A DNA stretch of 64,000 nucleotides from Neoceratodus forsteri. Lineage: Eukaryota; Chordata; Ceratodontiformes; Ceratodontidae. The stretch is taken from positions 1,393,345,501-1,393,409,500 of the forward strand of contig CM057456.1 of NCBI GenBank assembly GCA_016271365.2. The letters run 5' to 3'. Below are positions 43,870-54,104 of the stretch, piece after piece; position 1 is the stretch's first letter, and every line of letters begins with the position of its first letter. Position numbers and translations under genes: made by a program. The notes beneath the pieces were generated by a model that saw only the letters and a list, made by a program, of their open reading frames with translations, was not told where the DNA came from and ran no database searches.

Positions 43870-44770
43870 GGATATGGAGTGCCTCCCTCATGCCCATCAT
43901 ACCTCCCCTGGGTCCTCCCATGGAGGGCAAGCTCCACCACTTCCTTTCCACCTGGTCTGCTGTCTTCATGGATAGGTTGGTTCTGGAAGTGGTGGGTCAG
44001 GGTCTGCCTCTGGAATTCAAGCAGTACCCTTCTTTCCATGCCCATGCCCCATAGGAGGACTTGGTTTCCACAGACATGCTGTCAGCTCTCCGAGACAACA
44101 TAGCCCAGTTCCTCCCCAAGGAGGTCATGGTTCCTGTCGCGGATCCTCCGGAACACAAAGGATTTGTCTCCGGGTACTTCCTGGTGCCAAAGCGGATGGG
44201 GAGCTGGCACCCCATTCTAGATCTGCTCGACCTGAACAAGTTCCTCAGGTCGTGTGCCTTCAGGATGATAACTCTGTCTCGGCTCATACCATCTCTAAAG
44301 CAAAACATGTGGTTTGCTCCCTGGATCTTCAGGACACATTCTTCCACATCCCGATACATCCATCTCATTGAAGGTTCCTCTGCTTCTGAGCAGAGGGAAC
44401 CCTTTATGAGTTCCAGGCCATGCCTTTTGGCATGTCCTTAACCCCCAGGGTCTTCACCAAGTGTGCTGCAGTGGTGGCAGCTTACCTGAGGTGCTGAGTG
44501 GTCCGGGTTTACCCCTATCTGGATGAGTGGCTGTACTCTGGTCCCTCCAGGCAGGAGGTGGAGCAGTCCAGGAACCTGGCCCTCTAAACCTGCATCTCCC
44601 TTGGCCTCCTGGTCAACGAGGCCAAGTCGGAACTCATGCCTTCACAGGTGATCAGCTTCATCGGGGCGGAGCTCGACTTTTGCAGAGCCTGGCTCCTGGC
44701 AGACAGGGTGGAGGCTGTCTTCCTGTGCCCGATCATTTCGGGTTGGGCAATTGTGCCCTGCCCGGGACTT
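43870..44770 (+). pseudogene. DIRS copy D reverse transcriptase
   Basis: HHFLSTWSAVFMDRLVLEVV and LPLEFKQYPS form the entry region. KGFVSGYFLVPKRMGSWHPI and LDLNKFLRSCAFRMITLSRL follow. Motif A is at about 44318-44350 after a frame change (CSLDLQDTFFHIPIHPSH-like). The catalytic box reads YLDE (44516-44527), a lost Asp. LGLLVNEAKSELMPSQVISF and IGAELDFC close the domain. Confidence 0.87.
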
Positions 44771-44959
44771 CCTGCACCTGCTGGGCTACATGGTGGCCTG
44801 CACCAGCAAAGTCCATTGGGCCCACTGGAGAATGTGCTCCCTGCAGTGGGAGCTGGCCAGTCAGTGGTCTCAGCGCAAGGGTCACTTCGACCAGCTGGTC
44901 CCAGTGACCCAGCAGATGTGGGATGCCATCCAGTGGTGGCTGGTCCCAGTGCACCTGCA

Positions 44960-45350
44960 GGAAGGGATCTCGTTTCTTTGCGCAGAGCCGATGGTCATCC
45001 TGACTACTGACGCCTCTCTCACGGGCTGGGGTGCCCACAAGGGGAACACAGAGTCCTTGGGCTCTGGACCCCATGGAGTCCCAATGCCACATCAACCTGC
45101 TGGCACTCTGAGCAGTTCGGCTAGCACTGACTGCATTCGCTCCACACATCTGGGGTCAGGTGGTCCAGGTCCAGCTGGACAACACCACGACCATGTACTA
45201 CCTCAGCAAACAGGGCGGGATGCACTCCTTGTCCCTATGCATGGAAATTCTCCACATTTTGACCCTCGTGTGCAGCCATCCATGTAGCAGGGGCCTCCAG
45301 TCAGCTGGTGGACGCTCTCAGCTAGGTGGGCGAGGCATCTTAAGAGTAGT
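44960..45350 (+). pseudogene. DIRS copy D RNase H
   Basis: VILTTDASLTGWGAHKGNTE keeps the first catalytic Asp, unlike copy A. After a frame change, VQVQLDNTTTMYYLSKQGGM keeps the third. The ending near 45285-45330 is broken by stops. Confidence 0.84.
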
Positions 45351-45442
45351 CTCTCCACTCAGAGGTAGTACACAGCCTGTTCTTTCAGTGGGGCACCCCT
45401 CAGGTGGACCTGTTCACCTCCAGGGAGAATGCAAAGCTGAGG

Positions 45443-45599
45443 CAGGGGCGTAGCTACAAGGGTGCAGGGGGTGCAGTGGCACCCGGGCCCACTAGGTTTG
45501 AGGGGCCCAAATCATAATTCTGATGTTTATTCAAAACTGGGGAGGGGCCCTGTAACATCGCCTTGCACCCAGGCCCTCTGGGAATTTGCTACACTACTG
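45443..45599. mobile_element. hAT-like MITE (157 bp) inside DIRS copy D
   Basis: The ends CAGGGGCGTAGCTA and TTGCTACACTACTG are imperfect inverted repeats. The flanks AGCTGAGG (45435-45442) and AACTGAGG (45600-45607) form an 8-bp target duplication with one mismatch. Copy A has the uninterrupted sequence (AAAGCTGAGGCTGTTCC, about 10683), which proves the insertion. It carries no ORF. Confidence 0.85.
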
Positions 45600-45870
45600 A
45601 ACTGAGGCTGTATTGTGCCTGCCCCCCTCAGCAGGGGAACACTGCAGGGAGATGCCTTCTCGAGGCCCTGGATCCCAGGCCTCTTCTGTGCCTTCCCTTC
45701 GATTCCCTTGATCACAAGGTGCTGTTCAAGGCCAGGAGGGACAAAGCACAGGTGATCCTGGTGGCTCGGGACTGGCCATGCCAGTTCTGGTACCCCGATC
45801 TCCTCAGCCTCAGCAGCAAGCTTCCAAGGCATCTTTTCCTATGCCCGGACCTGCTTTCCATCAATATGGG
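45600..45870 (+). pseudogene. DIRS copy D methyltransferase-like domain
   Basis: LFCAFPSIPLDHKVLFKARR and VILVARDWPCQFWYPDLL match the block in copy A. The motif IV position reads CAFPS instead of YAFPP. It is broken by the MITE at its start and by frame changes. Confidence 0.6.
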
Positions 45871-45894
45871 GAAGGTACTCCATCCAGACCTTCA

Positions 45895-46970
45895 ATTCCT
45901 GCACCTGATAGCCTGGTTCCTGAGCAGCTAGAGTTCCAGACTTTGGGTCCCTCCGAAGCTGTATTCACCGTTGTGGAAGCATCTCTGAAGGAGTTGACCA
46001 GGAAGTGCTATGCCTTCAAATGGAAGAGATTCTCCATGTGGTGTCAGGGCAAGGGGCTGGACCCTTTGTCCTGCCCAGTGCTTGCATTCTGGATTATCTT
46101 TGTTCCCTCTCTAAGTTGGGCCTTCGGTGAATGACCCTTAAGGTGTACCTGGAAGCCATCTCTGCTTATCGGACGTGGGCCGGTCAGCAGTCGGTGGTGC
46201 AGAAGAAGGTGGTCCGGTGCCTTTTTAAGGGCCTTGACCACATTTCCCCTCCAGTACATGAACCATCACCACCATGGGATTTGTTGCTGGTTTTGGCAAA
46301 GCTCATGGGCAAGCCATTCGAACCAATGCACAGGTGTGATATGTCTCACCTGTCATGGAAGACCGCCTTCCTGGTGGCTATCATGTCAGCCAGAAGGATC
46401 AGCAAACTTCAGGCGCTTTTGGTGGAGTCTCCTTACCTGGTCTTCCACAGGGACAAGGTTGTCCTGCACCCCAACCTGAAGTTCCTCCCGAAGGTTATTT
46501 TGGATTTTCACCTTAACCAGGCAATTAATTTCTTGGTGCACTTCACCAATCACACCTCAGAAGTCAAGCACAGGCTCCATACTTTGGACCTGCGGTGAGG
46601 GCTCACTTATTACAAAGAGCTCATGGCTCGAGTTTGGGGAGAGGTTCGCCAGCTGTATGTCACCTACGCTGAAGCTGCACCTGACAGACCTGCAGCCAAG
46701 TGGATGACTGGGAGGAAGATAATATCCTACATTGATCTCTGCTGTAGATTGGCGGGTAGGGAGCTTCTGGAAGGCTAAGGGCTCATTCCATTTGCCATAT
46801 CGCTGCCTTGTTGGCTGCTTCCAGGGACATCCCTAACCAGAAAATCTGCAGGGCTGCTATCTGGAGATTAGCACACACCTTCATTTCGCACTACCACATT
46901 GACCTAGAGTCATGCTGGGATGCTGGTTTTGGGGCCTCAGTTCTCCAGTCTGTTTCCTAAGTAGGGGATG
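45895..46970 (+). pseudogene. DIRS copy D recombinase
   Basis: SLVPEQLEFQTLGPSEAVFT, RKCYAFKWKRFSMWCQGKGL and a LDYLC-like block form the core-binding half. KVYLEAISAYRTWAGQQSVV, FKGLDHISPPVHEPSPPWDL and SARRISKLQALLVESPYLVF lead into the catalytic half. FLPKVILDFHLNQAINFLVH and HTLDLR follow. The C-terminus reads RAHSICHIAALLAASRDIPN and AHTFISHYHIDL: the catalytic His and Tyr are kept, but the Arg of HSTR is Cys. Stops near 46597 and 46778 break it. No element interrupts it, in contrast to copies 0, A and C. Confidence 0.86.
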
Positions 46971-47053
46971 TGTGCCTTGCCTCCCTCCTCCCAAAGAACT
47001 GCTAGGAGTCTGCCAGAAATGTGAATAGAACATCATATCCACATCCCTAGAAA

Positions 47054-48155
47054 AACAGGTTACTCACCTTTATAAAATGGCAAGAAAAAATCTAGAAATC
47101 TCATTGGCCAAGAGACATCAACTGACCATACATTAAGTCTCTATATACGCACAGTCATCCTGGTCCTAAACCACATCACAAAATGAGCAAATCAGTCCTC
47201 CTACAACCAGAACGATCTTCCATCAAGCTCCCTAAAACCAGAACTGATCTTCCACCACAAACATGGCTGCTACATTTACACTGTGGAAACCTTCAACTGG
47301 GCCCTAAAAATAAAATTACCTTAAATATAAAATAAAACAAATTCATTAAATGTTGTTTACCAGATCATCACACTCTCCTTACACACATAAACAAATTAGA
47401 AACATTAAGTATTGTTTACAGTTTTCATTACAACTGTTGCTTTGCTGACAGTGAAAAATCCCCCTTCTAGCTCTACCTGCTCATCAGGGAAATCTCTTCT
47501 GCTTTCCCTGACAGTGAGATAACTGAGTCTCTGACTCTAAAACAGGCCTTTGTTGTCTGTGTGTACAGTATGTTAGTAGAGGAACATTCTGCTGGTAGAA
47601 CTGAGCAGAATTTTGAATCCCTGTATTCCATGGTAAACATTCCATTTCTTGTATGTGGGGAAACACAGAGGGAAAAAAAACAGAATGAAGAAAGTAAGCA
47701 ATAATACTATAGTATATGGTAAGGACTTATTGTGACTAGAAAGCCATGGCTTTCAAAATCTTGTTGTAGGACAGTTCAGAGGTCAAAAAAGTTGTTGTAC
47801 TATCGCTCTGACATCACATCGATAGTACAACAACTTTTTTGCCTTGCCCTGCCACCTGATTGGCTCACTGAACAATGCTGTGAGGGACAAAAAAATCGTA
47901 CAACATGGCAGCGTGACTTAGCGAGCGCTGGTCGGGGGACCCTCCTCGTTTTGACACGGACAGCCTTACAAGGCTCCGTGTCACAATCGTGAATCACAGT
48001 CATTTCGTTTTTTATTTATTTTTTTTAACTAAATGGGCGATGAGCTAGTGGGACAGGGTGAAGCCGAACTGAGTCAGAGGGGGACAAGCGTGAGAGAACC
48101 GGAGCGGGAACAGCAGGACATAACTAAGGTAAAAAAATGAAAAAAAAAAGACAAG
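47054..48155. other. AT-rich spacer with a perfect hairpin, no gene
   Basis: No protein similarity is visible. It contains the palindrome at 47784-47841 and a smaller hairpin at 47953-47982 (GACACGGA and TCCGTGTC arms with GCCT/AGGC inside). Confidence 0.4.
47784..47841. repeat. Perfect inverted repeat, 22-bp arms
   Basis: CAAAAAAGTTGTTGTACTAT, then CG, is followed by a 14-nt loop (47806-47819) and its exact complement through 47841. Arms this perfect suggest a recent foldback end or a structural element. Confidence 0.9.
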
Positions 48156-48161
48156 CCAGGA

Positions 48162-48348
48162 ACCATATACTATATAAAACAGTGGATGGTTAACCATCCA
48201 CAACAATGGCTGTGTTTTCATCTCGGTTGTTGAAGACATCATGGAGACCTCTCAAGCTTCACTCTCTATCATGTCATCAACAAACTCGATGGAAACACAG
48301 CCTGGTTGTGGATGGTCACCCATCCACTATTCTATATATATATATAAA
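48162..48348. mobile_element. Foldback element (~185 bp)
   Basis: About 78 bp on the left (with GTGGATGGTTAACCATCCAC, CAATGGCTGTGTTTTCATC, GTTGTTGAAGACATCATGG) recurs in inverse on the right (ATCATGTCATCAACAAACTC, GGAAACACAGCC, GTGGATGGTCACCCATCCAC). The outer arm holds its own small palindrome. It is non-coding and fits a MITE or foldback transposon. Confidence 0.78.
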
Positions 48349-48769
48349 CAAAGAGAAAAGATGGTAAATGACTCACCCTGCTGTTTATCTTTTAGGACAG
48401 AGCGAGCGGTTCATGATGCTGTCAGTGAGTGTGGCAGTTTTGAACCACACTCATGCTTGCAGCACCAGGGAACTGAGAAACCTCTGTTATGGCTTCATTT
48501 TAGTTTTATCTACAGAGTGAGAAGAAAGAAATAAAGTAAGGGTCATACTTAGAATGAGGAAAACAGCATTTGTGAATAGTCATGGCTGGCAGGGGAATAT
48601 ATAGCTTAAGTGGGCAGGGAGGCACACACTGTATAACACTACTTTAATCTAGCACCAATAGGTGGAAGGACTATTTTATGTTAAAAGCACAGATTCACTT
48701 AAATTTTTACTTATTTAAAAATGTGTTTCAAAATAAAAAAAACTGCTTCTAAAAATAAAGGGCCATTTT

Positions 48770-48894
48770 ATAAGTGCAATAAGGCACTCCGTCCGGGGTT
48801 GCACATTATGGTGTGATAACCGCACTCCTAGGGATGCCCCTAGGAGTGTGGTTATCACACCGTAATGCACACCCTGTCATGTCTTATTGCTTAT
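48770..48894. mobile_element. Foldback element (~125 bp)
   Basis: The left arm (AAGTGCAATAAGGCACTCC ... GGTGTGATAACCGCACTCCT) and right arm (AGGAGTGTGGTTATCACACC ... CTTATTGCTTAT) pair over about 58 bp with a loop of a few bases around GGGATGCCCC. No ORF is present. It looks like a short MITE. Confidence 0.78.
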
Positions 48895-48904
48895 GTAAAA
48901 GTAG

Positions 48905-49150
48905 TTCTAGGAGTGGTATATGATTTCCATCCACATAAACCCACCCGACCTCCCCAGCTTCAACGTACACACTTTGCTTCCAGTGGGAAAGATCTGGCGT
49001 CAAGAGGTGGAGCCAAGGGAGTTACCACCCAGGTGGGTGGGAGGAGCCAGCTTGAAGACTTTCCAACAAGCTCTTAAAGGGAAAGGACACTGCCAGAAGT
49101 GTGGATGAACATCATATACCACTCCTAGAACTACTGTTACAGGTGAGTAA
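48905..49150 (-). mobile_element. Short ITR-bounded unit U4 (mini-DIRS)
   Basis: CTAGGAGTGGTATATGATTT at 48909 and ATCATATACCACTCCTAG, ending about 49131, are inverted over about 27 bp. The inside is the reverse complement of the DIRS A/D leader (GGTGGGTGGGAGGAGCCAGC near 49032). TTACAGGTGAGTAACCTG follows at the right. The structure is the same as U2 at 19190. Confidence 0.75.
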
Positions 49151-49161
49151 CCTGTTTTTTT

Positions 49162-49250
49162 CTGGTTTGGAATGTTGCTGTTATTGTACATGTGCATGAG
49201 TGGCACAGCCACAAGTGCACAGTGGCAGTAACAACAATATTTCAAACCAG
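49162..49250. mobile_element. Foldback element (~90 bp)
   Basis: CTGGTTTGGAATGTTGCTGT and the far end ACAACAATATTTCAAACCAG are inverted; the arms are about 43 bp (inner TGTGCATGAGTGGC and GCCACAAGTGCACA). It directly follows U4. Confidence 0.7.
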
Positions 49251-49292
49251 ACAGCATAGATGTTTGAAGCTACCTCATGGGACAATTGATGT

Positions 49293-50615
49293 CGAGGCCA
49301 GTGGGGAACAGGACCCAAGACAGCATGGATTCACAGCAGGAAGGTCATGTCAAACAAATCTAATTGATTTCTTTGACTGGGTGACCAAAGTAGTAGACCA
49401 GGGAGGGGCTGTGGACATGGCCTAGACATTAGCAAGGCATTTGACACAGTCCCGCACAAAAGAGTAATAAACAAATTAGCCAGCCTGTGAGTGGGTTCCA
49501 GGGTGGTAGCCTGGGTAAAACATTGGCTGGACAACAGGACACAGTGGGTAATAGTAAATGGAGTCCACAGTGAAGATAGGAGGGTTAATAGTGGGGTACC
49601 ACAGGGTTCAGTACTGGGGCCGGTCCTGTTTAATGTCTTTATAAGTGACATTGCAGAGGAACTGGAAGGAAAAGTATGTCTCTTTGCAGATGACACAAAG
49701 ATCTGCAACATAGTTGATAAGCAAGGTGGGGTGGAAAGGATGAAAAGGGACTTGGCAAGGTTGGAGGAATGGTCAAATGTATGGCAGCTTAGATTGAATG
49801 CAAAGAAGTGCAAAGTAATGCACCTGGGAAACAAAAACCCAGGGCAAGAGTACACAATGGGAGGTGAGATACTGACAACAACAAAAATGGAAAGGGACCG
49901 AGGGATAGTCGTATCAGATGACCTAAAGTTGGGCCAGCAATGTGAGAAGGCAGTAAGAAGGGCTGGGGGGATACTGGGCTGCATAGGGAGAGGCATCACC
50001 AGTAGAAAACAGGAAGTTGTTGGCCCTCTGTACAGACAGTTGGTAAAACCATATCTGGAGTACTGTGTACAGTTCTGGAGACCCCATCTCCACAAAGACA
50101 TAGACAGGGTGGAGGCTGTCCAGAGGAGGGCAACCAAAATGGTGCAGGGTCTGCACCAGGAGACATATGAAGAAAGACTAAAGGAGCTTAAGATGTATAG
50201 CCTCGAGGAAAGGAGCGAGAGGGGGGGACATGATAGAAACTTTCAAATACCTCAAGGGAATCAACAAAGTCCAAGAGGGTAGCTATCTTTCAGAAAAAGA
50301 GATGTGCAAGAAAAAGAGGGCACAATTTGAAGATAGAGGGAGGACGGCTCAGAAGTAATGTGAGGAAGGATTTCTTCACAGAGAGGGTTGTAGATGCATG
50401 GAACAGCCTTCCTGAGAAGGTCGTAGAGTCAAAAACAGTGGGGGAATTTAAAAATGCATGGGACAGACATAAGGCAATTCTAGTGGGGGAAGGGGGAAGT
50501 GGGCTGTTGGCTAACTAGGATCTGCAGCTTATCTGTTAGGTGGGGAAATGGGCAGACTAGGCGGTCCTTATCTGACGTCAAATTCTATGTTTTCTATATT
50601 TCTATGATGTATACC
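49293..50615 (+). mobile_element. CR1-clade LINE, family 1, copy 4 (5'-truncated)
   Basis: It starts within RT (GEQDPRQHGFTAGRSC, about 49302) and runs to the family 3' tail (CAAATTCTATGTTTTCTATA, near 50580). It is plus strand and about 1.3 kb. It is the least broken RT sequence of family 1 here. Confidence 0.88.
49491..50282 (+). pseudogene. CR1 reverse transcriptase C-terminal two-thirds, copy 4
   Basis: A 263-residue open frame runs from VVAWVKHWLDNRTQWVIVNG through SGVPQGSVLGPVLFNVFISD, CLFADDTKICNIV (FADD intact at 49683-49694), CKVMHLGNKNPGQEYTMG and VKPYLEYCVQFWRPHLHKDI to YEERLKELKMYSLEER. Upstream, the LDFSKAFDTVPHKR region has a one-base loss near 49424 and a stop near 49488. A frameshift near 50226 (a G run) ends the frame early. 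It is likely one of the youngest copies, but truncated and dead. Confidence 0.88.
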
Positions 50616-50965
50616 ATGGAAGTTCCTACTTTTTTGTGTCTCTCTCATGCTGTATTGTGTAAATGGATTATCTGTTTACAGATTTTCTTTCTTTTCTACT
50701 TTATTAATGATGGCAAGCTGAGCTGTTCACTTTTATTGTTAAAGTGACAGCACCACTGTTTGATTGTGCTACTTGCCGGGAACCAGTTCATGTAAAAAGC
50801 ATGAGTTGTGGTCACTGGGCAAGTAACATGGCTACTGTGCAAATAACATTTTATTTGCACAGTAACTATGTCTCCAGTGAAAATAACAGCTTTTATCTTC
50901 CAAATGTATTTGCACTTTTATGGTATATATGCATTTTCTCTCTTATGATCAAGATTAGGGTCTGG
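50616..50965. other. No gene recognised
   Basis: The sequence is AT-rich, with an inverted GTGCAAATAA/TTATTTGCAC at about 50836-50862. No coding similarity is visible. Confidence 0.35.
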
Positions 50966-50969
50966 CTTG

Positions 50970-51028
50970 GTAGCAATGAAGTCTAGTGGTTAAAGCACAT
51001 ACGAGTGAATCAGACATCCTGCTGGGGA
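50970..51028 (+). mobile_element. Truncated tRNA-derived SINE head
   Basis: GAAGTCTAGTGGTTAAAGCA resembles a polymerase III A box. CTGGGGACCCAGG, about 35 bp on, is also found in the SINE at 34100, where GTTCAAG follows. Here it passes straight into other sequence, so the B box is cut. Confidence 0.5.
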
Positions 51029-51509
51029 CCCAGGCAGCTGAGAATGTTAGCAAGTGCCTCCTCAGAGCCCTTTTTGACATGGCCAACACCATTGCCAGGA
51101 CTGCTACCACAGGCATAAGCCTATGTAGGCACCTCTGACTGAGGGTATCTGGTTTTGCTGCTGATGTTCAGCAAAAGGTGCTTAATGCCCCTTTAATGGC
51201 ACTAAGCTGTTTGGCCCTGATGTCCAGTACATTATCAATAACCTGTAAGCCTTCGGCAGGACCGCTAAGTCTGCGCACTCCCTCTGCCATACTCAACCGA
51301 GTAGAAGGTACCCTCCATTTCACAAAGTGATCAATAGGCCCGGTGCAGCTTCTCAGCCTCAAGGGAAGTGCAGAGCCCTGGCTGCCTTGCTCACCCCCTC
51401 CAATGCTGGAGCTGTGGCTAAGCACCCCAGAAGTGAGGGACCAGCCCCTGTGACTGGATTTGCCTCTGCTTGACTCCTTGCCAGACCCCACCTTCTTCTG
51501 GTCCCGGAC

Positions 51510-52160
51510 CAGGAGGCGGTGGTCGATTCTCCCTCCATGAATCAATGGGGAACAACCATAACTTCGGATGCATGGATTCTGCAGATCATAGAGAGGGGGC
51601 ACAGCCTGGAGCTCATCGAGCAACCTCCAGAAACTCTTTCCTCACCCTCCAGTTACTCACCTGTCTCTTCTCCAGGAGGATGTGCAGTCCCTTCTGCACA
51701 AACAGGCCATTGAGCCAGTACATAGGCACCAGAGAAACAAGGGGTTTTATTTCAGGTTTTTCTGGGTCCCCAAAAAGACCAGTGATTTGAGGACCATTCT
51801 AGATCTAAAGAACCTCAGTCTGTACGTTCTGTACAAAAAGTTCTTGATGGTAACTTTGCTAGGCCTGATGCCTCTTCTCAAAACAGGGGATTGGCTCTGC
51901 TCACTGGACATGCAGGACACTCACCTGCACATATCGATCTTTCCTCTTCATAGGAAGTTTCTTAGTTTTGCCTTTGAGGGTGTACATTATCAGTTCAAGG
52001 TGCTCCCTTTGGCTTGTCCTCTACGCTGCAAGTCTTTGTCAAGTGATTAGCAGCAGTAGCAGTGGTTCTCAGAAGGGAGAGACTGTATGTTTTCCCTTAT
52101 CTGGTCGATTGGCTCCTAAAGGCCCCATCCAGAGAACAGCTTCTGCTGACTCTGAAGAGA
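51510..52160 (+). pseudogene. DIRS copy E reverse transcriptase
   Basis: NQWGTTITSDAWILQIIERG with HSLELIEQPPE is the entry region. NKGFYFRFFWVPKKTSDLRT, ILDLKNLSLYVLYKKFLMVT and LCSLDMQDTHLHISIFPLHR (motif A) follow in one frame (51682-52050). Further on, YQFKVLPLACPL and a FPYLVDWLL block show that the catalytic box reads YLVD (52098-52109). A frameshift near 52025 breaks the domain. Confidence 0.88.
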
Positions 52161-52712
52161 ACTCTATAGCTATTCCACTCCTTGGGCATTACCATCAACC
52201 TGCCCAAGTCGATCCTTGTACCATCCCAAAGGCTGTAGTACATAGGAGTGGCTCTGGGCTTGGTGCAGAGAAGGCTTTCCTGTCCCAAAACAGGGCTGAG
52301 TGCCTTTTAGCCCAAGCTCAGGAAGTCACTCAAAGCTGTTATATTCCAGCCAAGGAGTACCTGAGATTGCTGGGCTTGATGGTAGCTGTCATACTCACTG
52401 TTCCTCTGGCCAGACTTCATATGCACATTCTCCAGTGGACCCTCCAGGTTCAGTGGGACCAGCGCATGGATGAGCTGGATCGCCCAGTCCTGGTCTCTTC
52501 CCCAGTCTGCAGAGTACTGCAGTGGTGGATGGACTCCTTGAATCTGCTTCAAGGCATCCCATTCCAGATCTCCTCCCTGCAGCAGATCCTCACCACGGAT
52601 GCCTCAGGTCTGGGCTATGGAGCGCACCTGGGTCCCTTCCAGACCCAGGACTCTTGGTCCCAGTTGGAAACCTCCCTGTATATCAGTGTCTGGAGTTTTC
52701 TGATGAGACACG
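52160..52712 (+). pseudogene. DIRS copy E RNase H (truncated)
   Basis: YLRLLGLMVAVILTVPLARL and HMHILQWTLQVQWDQRMDEL are the connection region. LQQILTTDASGLGYGAHLGP keeps the first catalytic Asp. After about 52700 the domain is cut off: the regions with the second and third acids are missing, apparently by a deletion of a few hundred bases, compared with copies A and D. Confidence 0.82.
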
Positions 52713-52990
52713 TTGTCCCTCTCCTGGAGTGTAAGGTTCCTTTATGCCTTCCCTCTGTTTCCTCTAATTCAGAGGGTGCTAATCAAGCTGCAGACGGAGG
52801 GGGCCAGTATGATTCTGGTAGCTCCATTCTGGCCTCAGCAGATGTGGTTTCCTGTCCTGCAGCAGTTGGTGGAAGAACCTCCGGTCCCTCTCCCTCTCTG
52901 CAGGAACCTGCTGATCCCAGGATCAGGGAACCCTGATCATCTCAACCTCAGGTCCCTCCATCTGCATGCTTGGCTCCTGAGAACATAGCC
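52713..52990 (+). pseudogene. DIRS copy E methyltransferase-like domain
   Basis: FLYAFPLFPLIQRVLIKLQT, SMILVAPFWPQQMWFPVLQQ and LNLRSLHLHAWLLRT match copy A's block in order. The motif IV position reads YAFPL. The frame is open for 91 residues and ends just before the recombinase start. Confidence 0.65.
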
Positions 52991-54010
52991 ATAGCTAGAT
53001 TTGGGATCTCTAACAGAGTGGCAGACATCCTAGTGGCTGCCTGGAAGCCTTCCACTCAAGCTACATATGCCAGTAAGTGCATTTTGCCATCTGGGCTGCC
53101 AGGCATAGTCTGGCCCCTTTCACATGCCCGGTGAACCATATTCTGGACTACCTGATCTCTCTGTTTGACTCAGGTCTCAAGTACTCCTCCCTCAAGGTGC
53201 ACCTTTTGGCTGTTTCTGCCTTTCATGAGCCCATAGGAGACTGCATGATTGCTCAGCAGGATGTCTCCCGTTTTTAAGGGGCATCCTGCATCTGAAACTC
53301 TGTCGATTCTCCTGTCCCAGCTTGGGATTTAAATTTTGTTTTGTAGAAGTTGACCCTGTCTTCTTTTGAGCCAGTCACAACTTGTGAGTTACTCTTTCTC
53401 TCTTGGAAAGTGTTGTTTTCAGTTGCAATTACTTCTGCTTGAAGAATTTCAGAGCTTCAGACCTTCTGGTGTGAGGAACCTTATTTGATATTTCACAAAC
53501 ACAGTGTGTCTTTGCACAAAAATCCTAAGTTTCTACCTAAGGTGGTCGTAGAGTTTACACTCAACCAGTCTATCCACCTTCCTGTTTAATTTTCCCGAGC
53601 ATGCCAATCCAGGGGAAGCACTGCTCCATACGTTAGATATGCGCAGATCTTTGAAGTACTACCTGCTTCACACCAAGGAATGCAGAAAGTCAAAGCAGCT
53701 GTTTGTTTCCTTCGCTCCTGGTAAAGAAGGTGCTTCAGTTTCTAAGCAGTGTTTATCCAAATGGTTAGCAAATTGCATTGTGTTCTGCTACAACAAGTAT
53801 GGCAAAGAATTGCCTGGAGCTGTCAAAGCTCAATCCAAAAGAGACATGGCTACCTCTGTGGCTTGTTTCCAAGGGGTCTCATCTGCTGACATCTGTGCGG
53901 CTGCCACCTTTAGTAACATCCATACTTTAACCAAGCACTACAGTCTGGACATTGCATCAAGGCCCTGTGCAGGTTTTGGCAGGGCTGCGCTGCAGGGCCT
54001 CCTGTCTTAG
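52990..54010 (+). pseudogene. DIRS copy E recombinase
   Basis: SNRVADILVAAWKPSTQATY, FAIWAARHSLAPFTCPVNHI and LDYLISLFDSGLKYSSLKVH form the core-binding half. The catalytic half includes LHTKECRKSKQLFVSFAPGK, SVSKQCLSKWLANCIVFCYN and KRDMATSVACFQGVSSADIC, then HTLTKHYSLDI. The nucleophile Tyr is kept. The His of HSTR reads Gln, while the Arg (KR) is kept. The middle part (53280-53640) has frame changes and stops. No element interrupts it. Confidence 0.86.
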
Positions 54011-54104
54011 TTTATGGTTGGCCTTCCTCCCAGACTGTCTGTTTGCACCAGTAACTGCTTGGGACTCATTCCTCTGGTGTTACCTGATGAATGTGATAAA
54101 CATA

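Larger units (their letters stand above)
41246..47053 (+). mobile_element. DIRS-type retrotransposon copy D
   Basis: The left end has GTGGATATGATGTTCTATCC, then ACACTTCTGGCAG (41260-41293). The right end has GCCAGAAATGTGAATAGAAC, then ATCATATCCACATCCC (47010-47042), its inverse. The copy is about 5.8 kb, or 5.65 kb without the hAT-like MITE. The order is gag, RT, RNase H, methyltransferase-like, recombinase, and the recombinase is uninterrupted. It is a close relative of copy A and provides the intact arrangement against which insertions in A can be placed. Confidence 0.88.
51030..54010 (+). mobile_element. DIRS-type retrotransposon copy E (internally deleted)
   Basis: RT, part of RNase H, a methyltransferase-like block and the recombinase are in DIRS order within 3 kb. 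Gag is limited to a C-terminal remnant. A deletion joins RNase H directly to the methyltransferase block. Its recombinase resembles copy 0 more than copies A and D (shared VSKQCLSKWLANCIVFCY). No left terminal repeat was found. Confidence 0.82.
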
